Shown in pieces: positions 25,339-33,864 of a stretch of DNA of 64,000 nucleotides. Under the pieces are notes generated by a model. That model ran no database searches. It was not told the origin of the DNA and worked only from the letters and a program-made list of their open reading frames with translations. The stretch is from Streptomyces sp. DG2A-72. GTDB lineage: Bacteria; Actinomycetota; Actinomycetes; Streptomycetales; Streptomycetaceae. The stretch is taken from positions 744,001 to 808,000 of the forward strand of contig NZ_JASTLC010000001.1 in NCBI RefSeq assembly GCF_030499575.1, written 5' to 3'. Every line of letters begins with the position of its first letter. Position 1 is the first letter of the stretch. The position numbers were made by a program, and so were the translations under genes.

Positions 25339-25470
25339 ATGACACGGTTGATTCCCCGACTGGTGATCACACTGACCGCAGTGCACTTCGCGGTCGCCCT
25401 GATCGCAGCCAGGCGGGACAGCGCAGGGGTGAGCCGTCGGACACCTGCTGTCGACAACTACCGACCGTGA
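25339..25470 (+). CDS. Short membrane peptide, possibly a truncated gene
   Basis: 43-residue frame with a good ribosome site (GAGGAAG) and start MTRLIPRLVITLTAVHFAVA, a single TM helix typical of the first helix of small actinobacterial membrane proteins found beside TetR regulators. The remaining helices are absent; after ALIAARRDS the sequence loses hydrophobicity and ends. I read it as the intact 5' end of a deleted membrane gene; a genuine micropeptide is the alternative. Confidence 0.4.
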   Translation: MTRLIPRLVITLTAVHFAVALIAARRDSAGVSRRTPAVDNYRP

Positions 25471-25555
25471 GCAGTGCGGTGCTGCTGGACGTGCAGTCTC
25501 TTGAGCGCATGCCGTCGCACCCGTAGGGGTGGCCTGGCACGCACTTCCGCGACGT

Positions 25556-26113
25556 CTACTCCAGCAGCCGTTGCCTGATCAGTTCCATCACTTCCGCTCG
25601 GCTGTACTTGCCGTTGTCGGCGGCGTTGAGGTGGTTGCCGATGCGCACCGAGACGGCGAGCAGGCAGCGGGCCTCGACCTCGCTCTCGTCGGGGCAGAAG
25701 GAGGAGAACAGGGAACGCAGGTAGTCCATACGGCGGTTGTCGACGCGGCGCAGGCGCTCGGCGACGGCCGCGTCTCGGCGGGCCCAGTCGCGGATCGCGA
25801 TGTCGGCGGTGATGCCGCGCACCGGCCCGTCGGCAGCGGCAACGATGGCGAACAGCCGCTCCAGTCTGGCCCTGGCATCTCCTCCGCCGCTGTCAACCTG
25901 TTCGATCACGCTCTCGGTGACCTCGTACTCCCAGGTGTCGAGCATTTCGGTGAACAGCGCAGCCCGGTTGCGGAAGTATCCGTAGAAGCCGCCCTTGCTG
26001 ACGCCGAGAGCCTGGGCCAGTGCCTCGATCCGGACGGCTTCAGGGCCGCCCGCGGCGAGGGCCCGCAAGCCTTCCTCGATCCACTTGCCGCGTGGCGTGC
26101 GGGTGGCGCCCAT
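25556..26113 (-). CDS. TetR-family transcriptional regulator
   Basis: 185-residue repressor with N-terminal HTH (EALAQALGVSKGGFYGYFRN near residues 30-50) and a TetR_C-like ligand domain. ATG at 26113 is preferred, since AGGAG lies 9 nt upstream; an ATG three codons earlier abuts that box. Divergent from the DUF2867 gene across a region with two TATACG-N4-CGTATA operators, which it almost certainly binds, repressing both directions. Ligand unknown. Confidence 0.9.
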   Translation of the reverse strand: MGATRTPRGKWIEEGLRALAAGGPEAVRIEALAQALGVSKGGFYGYFRNRAALFTEMLDTWEYEVTESVIEQVDSGGGDARARLERLFAIVAAADGPVRGITADIAIRDWARRDAAVAERLRRVDNRRMDYLRSLFSSFCPDESEVEARCLLAVSVRIGNHLNAADNGKYSRAEVMELIRQRLLE

Positions 26114-26142
26114 CGTGTGCATCTCCTCACGTCCCGGCCAAG

Positions 26143-26158
26143 TATACGGAGGCGTATA
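26143..26158. promoter_or_regulatory. TetR operator 1 (TATACG-N4-CGTATA)
   Basis: TATACGGAGGCGTATA: perfect 6-bp inverted arms around GAGG, 29 nt upstream of the TetR start. A second identical-arm site lies 35 bp further on. Confidence 0.75.
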
Positions 26159-26177
26159 GATCGCCCTACACTCGATA

Positions 26178-26193
26178 TATACGCCACCGTATA
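26178..26193. promoter_or_regulatory. TetR operator 2 (TATACG-N4-CGTATA)
   Basis: TATACGCCACCGTATA: same arms as operator 1, just before the ribosome site of the DUF2867 gene. The 35-bp centre-to-centre spacing puts the two sites a little over three helical turns apart. Confidence 0.75.
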
Positions 26194-26208
26194 GACAGGG
26201 GCCTGCGC

Positions 26209-26811
26209 ATGCGACTTCCCCGAACCGCCCACACCGACCGTCCCTGGCGGATCCACGAGATCGCCGGCGACTTCACGGTCGAGGACGTGTGGGCACTGCC
26301 CACCCCCGGCGGACCCGACGACCTTGAGTGGCTGGTGCGCCAGATCTCCGAAGGGATCAGGGGCGGGGTGAAGGGAGAGGGGCTCGTCTCCCGCGTGCTC
26401 TTCGCCGTCCGCTGGAAGCTCGGTGCGCTGTTCGGCTGGGACAAGGCCACCGCCGGCATCGGCACCCGTCTGCCTTCTCTGCGCGACCGGTTGCCTGAGG
26501 ACCTTCGCGAAGGTCCTCAGGGTCCCGACCTCGGCTCGTCCCCGTTCACTTCCCTCTATCAGAGGGACGACGAGTGGGCCGCCGAGATGGGCAACAAGAC
26601 CGTTCACGGGGTGCTGCACATCGGCTGGGTTCCGGACGGGGTCGGCGGCCACCGCGGCCAGATGGCCGTCCTGGTGAAGCCGAACGGGCTGCTCGGCACC
26701 CTCTACATGGCCGCCATCAAGCCCTTCCGGTACATCGGGGTGTACCCGGCGCTGATCCGCTCCATCGGCCGCGAGTGGCAGGCGAACGCCGCCGCACGGA
26801 GCGCGCGCTGA
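26209..26811 (+). CDS. DUF2867 domain protein
   Basis: 200-residue protein of the DUF2867 family, a START-like-fold group often found C-terminal to NAD(P)-binding epimerase domains; here it stands alone. Seen: DFTVEDVWALPTPGGPDDLE, FAVRWKLGALFGWDKA, a YQRDDEWAAEMGNKTVHGVL strand and a C-terminal TLYMAAIKPFRYIGVYPALI. A 7-bp inverted repeat (ACCTTCGCGAAGGT) lies within the coding region near 26501. Controlled by the divergent TetR. Biochemical role not known. Confidence 0.8.
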   Translation: MRLPRTAHTDRPWRIHEIAGDFTVEDVWALPTPGGPDDLEWLVRQISEGIRGGVKGEGLVSRVLFAVRWKLGALFGWDKATAGIGTRLPSLRDRLPEDLREGPQGPDLGSSPFTSLYQRDDEWAAEMGNKTVHGVLHIGWVPDGVGGHRGQMAVLVKPNGLLGTLYMAAIKPFRYIGVYPALIRSIGREWQANAAARSAR

Positions 26812-27205
26812 CGGAGCGAGAATGCCGTTGATGATCCGCAACTGCCGGTACGGCTGCCGGGATGGTCTAGTCCCGCCGGAACTCCCGGGCCGGTACGGCA
26901 TCGGCACGGCCGGGTCGCCGATGCGCAGGCCGACATCGACACCTGCCCGGTGTCTGGCATACAGGCCGGCGCCGGGGCCTGAGGCATCACGCCACCGTCA
27001 AATCACCGCCGACAACGCATCACGGACACTCGTCGTACCGACCCCGACGAGCCGCTGAACCACCTCCTCTTCGAGCAGGCATGAGGGCTGGACGCATGGC
27101 TCGGCCATGAACTATGTCGTCCCGCCACATGTGCCCCCTGACCTGCATGTTCCTACGGTGTCCCGACACGTACCCGTCCCCACCGCACACGAGGAAGTGG
27201 CGCAC
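26812..27205. other. Intergenic stretch without convincing genes
   Basis: About 390 nt between the DUF2867 gene and an SDR/GAF scar. Short frames exist in several phases but none has a good ribosome site, codon bias or recognisable domain. It probably contains deletion debris. Confidence 0.5.
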
Positions 27206-27638
27206 AAGCAGGTTGGCGGCGTCGATGGCGGCCGCGGCGAGTGCGGCGAAGGAGCCGAGCAGCGCGATCTGCTCCCGCTCGAAGACCCGGGCACGCCGGT
27301 CGGCCGCGAACAGCACACCGATCACATGGTGCATGTGCCGCACCTTGGACAGGCCTTCCAGTCCATGTTTGGCGGCCACATAGGCCGACTTGAAAGCCGA
27401 GGCGCGCAGCCCATGGACGGAGGACACATTCACGATGCGGCCCCAGCCCTGTCCCTTCGGCGAGCGCCTCCAGCCCCTCGGCGTCCCGGTCGACCGCTCT
27501 CACCTGGGCCCCGGCTTGCGCCAGCCGCAGCGCGCAGGCGCGGCCGATGCCGCCGGCGGCGCCGGTGACTAGGGCGGTACGGCCGCCGAGATCGAGCGAG
27601 GGAGCGTGGGGTCCCGTTAGGGCGCTGCCAGCCGTCAT
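27206..27638 (-). pseudogene. Chimeric scar: 3-hydroxybutyrate-dehydrogenase-like SDR joined to GAF-regulator fragment
   Basis: Three pieces on the minus strand. First, an SDR N-terminus (LDLGGRTALVTGAAGGIGRA, TGxxxGxG motif). After LAEGTG the frame breaks and about 80 residues are lost. Second, in another frame, the SDR core [20 protein letters not shown] and [15 protein letters not shown] with the catalytic YxxxK, typical of 3-hydroxybutyrate dehydrogenases. Third, fused directly, a GAF-domain end [20 protein letters not shown] and [20 protein letters not shown], as in PucR/CdaR-like regulators. Two neighbouring genes were collapsed by at least two deletions. Confidence 0.7.
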
Positions 27639-27692
27639 GCCACGACCCTAGGCAGTACCGACACCTCGCCACATGTGCTCAACACCCATACT

Positions 27693-28172
27693 TCAGCTGG
27701 AACTCATAGGGTCGAACCACGTGGGTGCGTCCGACAGTGCCTGCTTGACCCGCAGCAGTCCGAACTCGTTCAGCTCGGGCAGGGCATCCACGTCGAACCA
27801 GCCCACCTCCAGCGACTCGTCGTCGTTGACCCGCGCCTCACCGCCGACGGCCCGGCACCGGAAGGTGATGTCCATGTACTGGCAGATGTCGCCGTTGCCA
27901 TAGGTGACCGGATCCAGCGCCTGAACGAGAACGACCCGCTCGGCGACGCACCGCACGGCGGTTTCCTCGTGGACCTCCCGCACCGCGCAGGCGGCGGGCT
28001 GCTCCCCCGGATCCGGGATGCCGCCGATCACCGACCACCTGCCGGTGTCGGTACGACGGCCCAGCAGCACTCTGCCCTCGTCGTCGAAAACGATGGCGGT
28101 GACTCCGGGGAGCCACAGCAGCTGTTGGCCGGCCGAGTCGCGGATCGTGCGGATGAAGTCAGGAGTAGCCAT
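27693..28172 (-). CDS. NUDIX hydrolase
   Basis: 159-residue pyrophosphohydrolase. The Nudix box is complete: GGIPDPGEQPAACAVREVHE followed by ETAV, with the metal-binding REVHEE glutamates near residues 65-70. N-terminal LLWLPGVTAIVFDDEGRVLL and the C-terminal LEVGWFDVDALPEL are typical of the ADP-ribose/MutT-like group. Cleaves a nucleoside diphosphate linked to X; exact substrate unknown. Monocistronic, ending 54 nt from the SDR scar. Confidence 0.92.
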   Translation of the reverse strand: MATPDFIRTIRDSAGQQLLWLPGVTAIVFDDEGRVLLGRRTDTGRWSVIGGIPDPGEQPAACAVREVHEETAVRCVAERVVLVQALDPVTYGNGDICQYMDITFRCRAVGGEARVNDDESLEVGWFDVDALPELNEFGLLRVKQALSDAPTWFDPMSSS

Positions 28173-28230
28173 GCGACCGACCCTAACGGGCCCGGTCGCT
28201 CACCCCCGGGGGCGTTACGACGGCGTACGA

Positions 28231-29841
28231 CTACACGTCACGAGCGCGTCGCCCGCGCACACCGGCCCCGATGGCCCAGCCGAGCCCGCCCGCGGCGATC
28301 ACTACCAGGGCGATCTCCGGGAGGATGCCCAGCTTCGTGGCGGGCGTCTCGGAGGAGCGCAGCGGCACCTTCTGGACCAGTGAGTCGGCGACGAACATGC
28401 CCGTCTTCTGGGTGATCTTCCCGTCCGGCATGATGATCGCGCTCACCCCGCTGGTCACCGGCACGGTGACGGTCCGGCTGTGCTCGACGGCCCGGACGCG
28501 GGACATGGCGAGTTGCTGGTAGGTCATCTCACTGCGGTCGAAGGTCGCGTTGTTGCTCGGCACGGAGATCATCTGCGCGCCGTCGGTGACCTCGGAGCGC
28601 ACGGCCCAGTCGAAGGCGGCCTCGTAACAGGTGACCAGGCCGACCTTGGCGCCGTCCATGGTGAACACGCCGGGCTCGCTGCCCCGGCTGAAGTCCTGGC
28701 GGACCATGCTCGTCCAGTCGCTGTTGATGGCCCCGATGAGCGAGCGCAGCGGCAGGTACTCGCCGAACGGCTGGATCTGCCGCTTGTCGTAGGTGTCGAT
28801 GGGTCCCTTGACCGGGTCCCACAGGATCTGCTCGTTGAGGAGCTTGCCGTCCCGTTCGACGACGCCGCCGACCGAGATGGGCACGCCGATCGCCTTGGCC
28901 GCCCGGTCGATGACGGCTCGGGCGTCGGCGTTGGCGAACGGGTCGATGTCCGAGGAGTTCTCGGGCCACAGCACGAAGTCGGGCTGAGCAATCTTGCCCG
29001 CCTTGACCTCGGCGGCCAGCCGCTCCGTCTCACGCGCGTGGTAGTCGAGCACGGCCCGCCGCTGGGCGTTGAACTCCAGCCCGGCCCGTGGCACGTTGCC
29101 CTGGATGACGGCGACGGTCGCGGTGCCGTCCTCGGCCTTGTCGCTGACCAGCGGCCGGGCGGCCAGGGCCCCGAGCACCGGGACGGCGACGCTGAGCAGC
29201 GCGACGGCGGCGGCTCCACGCCGGATGGAACGGGTACGTCGACTCTCCAGGGCCAGGCGTACGACCTCGTACAGGCCGAAACCGCTCAGCACGACCGCAA
29301 AGCCGAGCACCGGGGTGCCGCCGACCGCGGCGAGCGGCAGGAAGATGCCGTCGGCCTGGCCGAAAGCGATCTTGCCCCAGGGGAAGCCCTCGAACGGCAT
29401 ACGCGCGCGTGCCGCCTCCGAGGCGATCCACACGGCGGCCGCCCACACCGGCCAGGCGGGCAGCTTGGACACCGCGGCGATGCCTGCGCCGGCCAGCGCC
29501 ACGAAGATCGCTTCGATCGCGACCAGCGCGAGCCAGGGCACGGAGCCGACCTCCACGCCGGTCCACACCAGCAGCGGCAGCAGGAAGCCGAGGCCGAACA
29601 GGTAGCCGAGGCCCAGGCCCGCCTTCCAGCTGCGACCGCGCAGCACCCAACCGAAGACCGCGAAGGCCGGCAGGGCGAGCCACCACAGGGTGCGCGGCGG
29701 GAAACTGACGTACAGCAGCACTCCGGAGAGCGTCGCGACGGCGGCCGGAACGAGGCGCGCGAGGCGGGTTCGGCGTGAGGCGGGCGCGTTCTGCGGCTGC
29801 AGCTGGTCCGACTCGTCCACGGAGGTTGCGGTGACGGTCAC
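28231..29841 (-). CDS. lnt: Apolipoprotein N-acyltransferase
   Basis: 536-residue membrane enzyme that transfers the third acyl chain to the N-terminal Cys of lipoproteins. Seen: N-terminal helices (about 30-230, including VPAAVATLSGVLLYVSFPPR), then a carbon-nitrogen hydrolase domain with catalytic Glu in FVLWPENSSDIDP, Lys in DTYDKRQIQPFGEYLPL and Cys in GLVTCYEAAFDW, and a last TM helix before the basic C-terminus. The start is uncertain: GTG at 29841 is the most upstream plausible codon, though its GGA box is very close. Streptomyces genomes usually carry two lnt paralogues; this may be either one. Confidence 0.93.
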   Translation of the reverse strand: MTVTATSVDESDQLQPQNAPASRRTRLARLVPAAVATLSGVLLYVSFPPRTLWWLALPAFAVFGWVLRGRSWKAGLGLGYLFGLGFLLPLLVWTGVEVGSVPWLALVAIEAIFVALAGAGIAAVSKLPAWPVWAAAVWIASEAARARMPFEGFPWGKIAFGQADGIFLPLAAVGGTPVLGFAVVLSGFGLYEVVRLALESRRTRSIRRGAAAVALLSVAVPVLGALAARPLVSDKAEDGTATVAVIQGNVPRAGLEFNAQRRAVLDYHARETERLAAEVKAGKIAQPDFVLWPENSSDIDPFANADARAVIDRAAKAIGVPISVGGVVERDGKLLNEQILWDPVKGPIDTYDKRQIQPFGEYLPLRSLIGAINSDWTSMVRQDFSRGSEPGVFTMDGAKVGLVTCYEAAFDWAVRSEVTDGAQMISVPSNNATFDRSEMTYQQLAMSRVRAVEHSRTVTVPVTSGVSAIIMPDGKITQKTGMFVADSLVQKVPLRSSETPATKLGILPEIALVVIAAGGLGWAIGAGVRGRRARDV

Positions 29842-30081
29842 TCCGGGAGTGTACGGCGGGTGACCTTGCCGCCGACAGCGCGGTCCACGGGACGGTACGG
29901 GCGTTCTCCCAGCTCGTGCGCCGCATCGTTCCCGCGCGACTCGGCGCGACTCATCCACAAAACGTTCATCAGCCGTTACGGTGTGCCGGAGCCTCTGTCG
30001 TGCGACCGCTCAGGTCGGGACGGCCGGGGTACGTCACAGGTCGGGGGACCGGGTTCGGGGGGCGGGGTGGGTTCTACGGGG
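29842..30081. other. Divergent intergenic region lnt / ligase-like gene
   Basis: 240 nt between divergent genes. No strong promoter boxes are recognised. A less GC-rich stretch (ATCCACAAAACGTTCATC near 29953-29970) may hold promoter elements. Confidence 0.4.
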
Positions 30082-31149
30082 ATGACGTCTGCGGCCGGTC
30101 CGGAGGAGGTCGGCGACAGACGAAACGTTTCGGACGCGGCGGGTGTCGCGATGCTCGGGGCCTGCGCGGTCTGGTCGCTCATCACAGCGACGGTGCATGG
30201 CGGCCGTCCCGAGGGTGTGCTGCTCGCCATCCTGGCGGTGGCGGCCGGTTATGCCGCGGGGCGGATCTGCGGAGCGCTCCTGCCGGTGGCCGCGCCCGGT
30301 GCCGCGGCGCTGGCCGGTCTGGCCCTGACGGTGGCCGTTCCGCAGCTGGCACCCGGGCCCGAGATCGTCGCACCGCTCGGCCACGCCGGCGCCACCGCCG
30401 CGGTACTGATCCTGTCCACCGGCTCCGCATGCTGCGCGGCCTGGGCTGCGTCGGCTCCGCCGCTGCGCCTCGCCCTGCGCGGGCTGGCCGCCGGGATCGC
30501 GGTGACCGCGGCCGCCCTCGGCTCGACCACCGGTTTCGTCCTCTGCGTGGCGGTGCTGCTGTGCTCGCTCGCCGCGGGCCGGATGCACCACCGCGGCCTG
30601 GGCATCGCAGGGCTGGCCCTGGTGACGGCCCTGATGACGGGCCTGCCCTGGGCGGTGGCCGGGAACGCGGTGCCGGACGGGTTCGCCGGATATCTGGAGG
30701 GTCAGCTGACCCGGCACCGGATCGAGCTGTGGCACGACGCCCTGCACATGGTCCGCGAGGATGCCGCTTTGGGCGTCGGCCCGGGGCGTTTCGGTGAGCT
30801 CAGCACGACGGCCACCCAGACGCTGCTGTCCGACGGCAAACCCCACTCCGCCCCGCTGCAGCAGGCGGCCGAACAGGGTGTCGTCGGCTTGGCCCTGCTG
30901 GCGATGGTCTTCTGCTGGGTGCTGCACGCCTTGTGGCGCACTCCCCGCTCCACTCCGGTCGCGCTCACCGCGGGCGCCGCACTGACCTCGCTGGCGGCGA
31001 TCGCCGCGGTCGGCAACGCGATGAGCTTCACCACCGTGTCCGTGGGCGCCGGGCTGCTGGCGGGCCTGGCCACGGCACGCCCGCTCACCGACGAGCCATC
31101 CCAGCGGACCTGGGACACCCGCCCGCGCGGTGACCGCCTGACACCGTGA
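30082..31149 (+). CDS. O-antigen ligase/polymerase-like membrane protein
   Basis: 355-residue polytopic membrane protein with about nine helices. The Wzy_C signature is seen near residues 210-240: LTRHRIELWHDALHMVREDA then ALGVGPGRFGEL, the periplasmic loop of O-antigen ligase-like enzymes. In Gram-positives such proteins link or polymerise cell-surface glycans or are of unknown role. ATG at 30082 is used; a GTG at 30067 is also possible. No glycan cluster surrounds it, so the substrate is open. Confidence 0.72.
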   Translation: MTSAAGPEEVGDRRNVSDAAGVAMLGACAVWSLITATVHGGRPEGVLLAILAVAAGYAAGRICGALLPVAAPGAAALAGLALTVAVPQLAPGPEIVAPLGHAGATAAVLILSTGSACCAAWAASAPPLRLALRGLAAGIAVTAAALGSTTGFVLCVAVLLCSLAAGRMHHRGLGIAGLALVTALMTGLPWAVAGNAVPDGFAGYLEGQLTRHRIELWHDALHMVREDAALGVGPGRFGELSTTATQTLLSDGKPHSAPLQQAAEQGVVGLALLAMVFCWVLHALWRTPRSTPVALTAGAALTSLAAIAAVGNAMSFTTVSVGAGLLAGLATARPLTDEPSQRTWDTRPRGDRLTP

Positions 31150-31177
31150 AGCCGCGGAACAGACCGCGCGCGTGAGG

Positions 31178-31732
31178 TCAGTGCACCGGTCCGGGCGCGT
31201 TCGGCCGCAGCCGGGCGCGAATGGCTCGTACGGCGGCCTCCGCGTCGTCCACCGTGATGGTGAACGTATGGCCGTCCCACAGCCGCAGCACCACTCCCTC
31301 GCCGCGCCGTACGACGACCGCGGTGCCCTTCTCGGGCCGCCAGCGATAGCCCCAGCCGCCCCAGTGCCGGGGGGTGATCTCCGGGTCGAAGTCGGCGCCG
31401 GCGACATGGGCCAGCGGAATGCGGCGGCGGGGCACGCCCATGTGCCCGCAGCGGACCTCGACGCACTCCTTGTCGAGCTTCAGGTCGACGTGGACGAAGG
31501 CCAGGGTGCCGAAGAGAACCAGCAGTCCCGCGGCGATACAGCCGACGACGGCCATGACGAGCGGAGCGATACCCGACGTCCATGTCCATGCCGGGTCGAC
31601 GGCGAGTTCGATACCGAGCGCCATGCAGCCCGCCCCGACGAGCGCCAGCAGCCACTGGATCCGGTTCGTGGCACGTCCGGTCCAGACGTCGGGGTGGTGC
31701 GCGGCGTTCGCCTCACGGGGGTGGTCCCTCAT
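31178..31732 (-). CDS. Conserved membrane protein with PH-like C-terminal domain
   Basis: 184-residue protein with two adjacent TM helices (IQWLLALVGAGCMALGIELA and LVMAVVGCIAAGLLVLFGTL) followed by a soluble beta-rich domain (VDLKLDKECVEVRCGHMGVP, WGGWGYRWRPEKGTAVVVRR, LWDGHTFTITVDD). The arrangement of a short TM hairpin plus PH-like fold is common in actinobacterial envelope proteins of unknown function. Convergent with the ligase-like gene. Confidence 0.7.
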   Translation of the reverse strand: MRDHPREANAAHHPDVWTGRATNRIQWLLALVGAGCMALGIELAVDPAWTWTSGIAPLVMAVVGCIAAGLLVLFGTLAFVHVDLKLDKECVEVRCGHMGVPRRRIPLAHVAGADFDPEITPRHWGGWGYRWRPEKGTAVVVRRGEGVVLRLWDGHTFTITVDDAEAAVRAIRARLRPNAPGPVH

Positions 31733-31838
31733 GCCTACGAGGTTACTCAGGTTTCGCTGCGCGGCTACCGCGTTGCACAGGGTGACTGCGCCAGGCGGGC
31801 GCCCGCTGAGGTATCGGCGTCCGTTTTGTGCCGGTCGG

Positions 31839-32624
31839 TCACCGGGCAGGGCTGATCGCCGGGAGCTGCCGGCCCTCCTCGTAGGCCAGGGCGGGCGTGG
31901 GCAGCACGCCCTCGCGCCCGCTCAGCAGCACCGTCAAGGTGCCGTCCGCGGCGGCCTCCGGGGCGGGCAGCTCGCCGATCCGGCGCAGCGCCTGGGCGGC
32001 GACCGCTCCGGCGGAACCGTGCAGGACGAGCGGCGGGCGGCCGGGGCGCTGCACGGCGGTGCGGATGCGTTCGGCGACCAGTTCGTAATGGGTGCAGCCC
32101 AGGACGACGGTCGTTACATCGTCGGGGGTCAGCGCTGCGGCTGCGGCAACGGCGGCGGTGATGGCGGCCTCGTCCGCGTGTTCAACGGCTTCGGCCAGGC
32201 CATGACAGGGCACCTCGGTGACCGTCACACCGTCGGCGAAGTCCCGGATCAGACCGCGCTGGTAAGGGCTGCCGGTGGTGGCCGGCGTCGCCCAGATCGC
32301 GAAGGGGCCGCCGCCGGCCGCGGCCGGCTTGATCGCCGGGACCGTACCGATGACCGGAATACCGGGTTCCAGGAGGGCGCGCAGGGTGGTCAGCGCATGG
32401 ACGGTCGCGGTGTTGCAGCCGACGATCAGGGCGTCGGGCCGGTGGGCGGCGGCCGCCTCGGCGACGGCGACGGCGCGCTCCGTGAGGTCCTCGGTGGTCC
32501 TGGGTCCCCAGGGCATGCCGTCGGGGTCGAGGGAGAGGACGAGATCTGCGTCGGGTCGCAGACGCCGTACCGCGGCAGTGGCCGCCAGCAGACCGATTCC
32601 GGAGTCCATGAGCGCGATCTTCAC
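31839..32624 (-). CDS. Glutamate/aspartate racemase-like protein
   Basis: 261-residue cofactor-independent racemase-fold protein. Seen: IALMDSGIGLLAATAAVRRL at the N-terminus, the first catalytic Cys in LIVGCNTATVHAL near residue 68 and the second in VVLGCTHYELVAERI near 185, the two-cysteine site of MurI-type enzymes. Start is GTG. It may interconvert L- and D-glutamate or a related amino acid; it is shorter in the N-terminal region than canonical MurI, so a paralogue of the housekeeping enzyme is likely. Confidence 0.82.
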   Translation of the reverse strand: MKIALMDSGIGLLAATAAVRRLRPDADLVLSLDPDGMPWGPRTTEDLTERAVAVAEAAAAHRPDALIVGCNTATVHALTTLRALLEPGIPVIGTVPAIKPAAAGGGPFAIWATPATTGSPYQRGLIRDFADGVTVTEVPCHGLAEAVEHADEAAITAAVAAAAALTPDDVTTVVLGCTHYELVAERIRTAVQRPGRPPLVLHGSAGAVAAQALRRIGELPAPEAAADGTLTVLLSGREGVLPTPALAYEEGRQLPAISPAR

Positions 32625-32681
32625 CCGGCCACGATAGACGATGTGCCGTGTGGCACCGGAGCGGTGGGGCAGACTGCGCGG

Positions 32682-33857
32682 GTGAGTGCCATCGCGTGGA
32701 CCGCCGCCGCATCACTGGTCGCCTGGCTGTGGCTGCTGCTGGGGCAGGGCTTCTTCTGGCGTACGGACGTACGCCTGCCGTCGCGTCGCGAACCGGGGAC
32801 CTGGCCTGCTGTCTGTGTCGTCGTCCCGGCCCGGGACGAGGCCGCCGTACTGCCCGAGAGTCTGCCGTCGCTGCTCGTCCAGAACTATCCGGGGCGGGCG
32901 GAGGTGTTCCTGATCGACGACGGCAGCACGGACGGCACCGGGGAGTTGGCCCGGGCGCTGTCCCGGCGGCACGGCGGGCTGCCGCTGACCGTTTCCTCGC
33001 CGGGTGAGCCGCCCAGGGGCTGGACCGGCAAGCTGTGGGCGGTTCGCCACGGCATCGGCCTGGCACGCGCGCGTGACCCCGAGTATCTGCTGCTGACGGA
33101 CGCCGATATCGCCCATGCCCCGGACAGTCTGCGGGAGTTGGTCGCGGCAGCGCACGCCGGAGGTTTCGACGTGGTCTCCCAGATGGCCCGGCTGCGGGTG
33201 GCGAGTGTGTGGGAGCGGCTCGTCGTGCCCGCCTTCGTCTACTTCTTCGCCCAGTTGTATCCCTTCCGCCGGATCGGCAAGCAGGGGGCGCGGACCGCGG
33301 CCGCGGCGGGCGGCTGTGTGCTGCTGCGGGCCGAGACGGCCGAGCGGGCGCGGATCCCGGACGCCATCCGGCACGCCGTCATCGACGATGTGGCACTCGC
33401 GCGTGCCGTCAAGGACGGCGGGGGTCACATCTGGCTGGGGCTGGCGGAGCGGGTGGACAGCGTGCGCCCGTATCCACGGCTGTACGACCTGTGGCGGATG
33501 GTCTCGCGCAGCGCGTACGCGCAGTTGAGGCACAATCCGCTGCTGCTCGCCGGTATGGTCGCGGGGCTCGCGGTGGTCTATCTGGTGCCGCCCGTTGCCC
33601 TGGTCCGGGGCCTGGCCGCGGGCGATGCGGCGGCTGCGGTCGCCGGTGCCCTCGCGTGGCTGCTGATGACGGGGACGTATGTCCCGATGCTCCGTTACTA
33701 CCGGCAGCCCCTGTGGCTCGCTCCGCTGCTGCCGTTCACCGCGTTCCTGTATCTGCTCATGACGGTCGATTCCGCGGTCCAGCACTACCGGGGCCGCGTC
33801 GCGGCCTGGAAGGGCCGCACCTACGCACGTCCGGGCGCCGTCCCCGACGAGGGCTGA
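32682..33857 (+). CDS. Family 2 glycosyltransferase, HpnB-like
   Basis: 391-residue membrane glycosyltransferase. Seen: N-terminal TM helix, GT-A fold from VCVVVPARDEAAVLPESLPS with metal and substrate motifs IDDGSTDGTGEL and LLLTDADIAHAPDS, the GEPPRGWTGKLWAVRHG segment characteristic of hopene-associated glycosyltransferase HpnB, and three C-terminal helices after residue 285. GTG start chosen. HpnB proteins occur in hopanoid clusters, but no hopanoid genes are in this window, so the acceptor is uncertain. Confidence 0.8.
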   Translation: MSAIAWTAAASLVAWLWLLLGQGFFWRTDVRLPSRREPGTWPAVCVVVPARDEAAVLPESLPSLLVQNYPGRAEVFLIDDGSTDGTGELARALSRRHGGLPLTVSSPGEPPRGWTGKLWAVRHGIGLARARDPEYLLLTDADIAHAPDSLRELVAAAHAGGFDVVSQMARLRVASVWERLVVPAFVYFFAQLYPFRRIGKQGARTAAAAGGCVLLRAETAERARIPDAIRHAVIDDVALARAVKDGGGHIWLGLAERVDSVRPYPRLYDLWRMVSRSAYAQLRHNPLLLAGMVAGLAVVYLVPPVALVRGLAAGDAAAAVAGALAWLLMTGTYVPMLRYYRQPLWLAPLLPFTAFLYLLMTVDSAVQHYRGRVAAWKGRTYARPGAVPDEG

Positions 33858-33864
33858 AGCCCGG

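Noticed and set aside
26501..26521. Palindrome inside the DUF2867 gene as a possible regulatory element
   Set aside because: It lies in mid-coding sequence and is explained by codons for EDLREGPQ. No support for function.
26822..27058. 78-codon plus-strand frame after DUF2867
   Set aside because: No ribosome site, no domain, and amino-acid composition typical of random high-GC frames.
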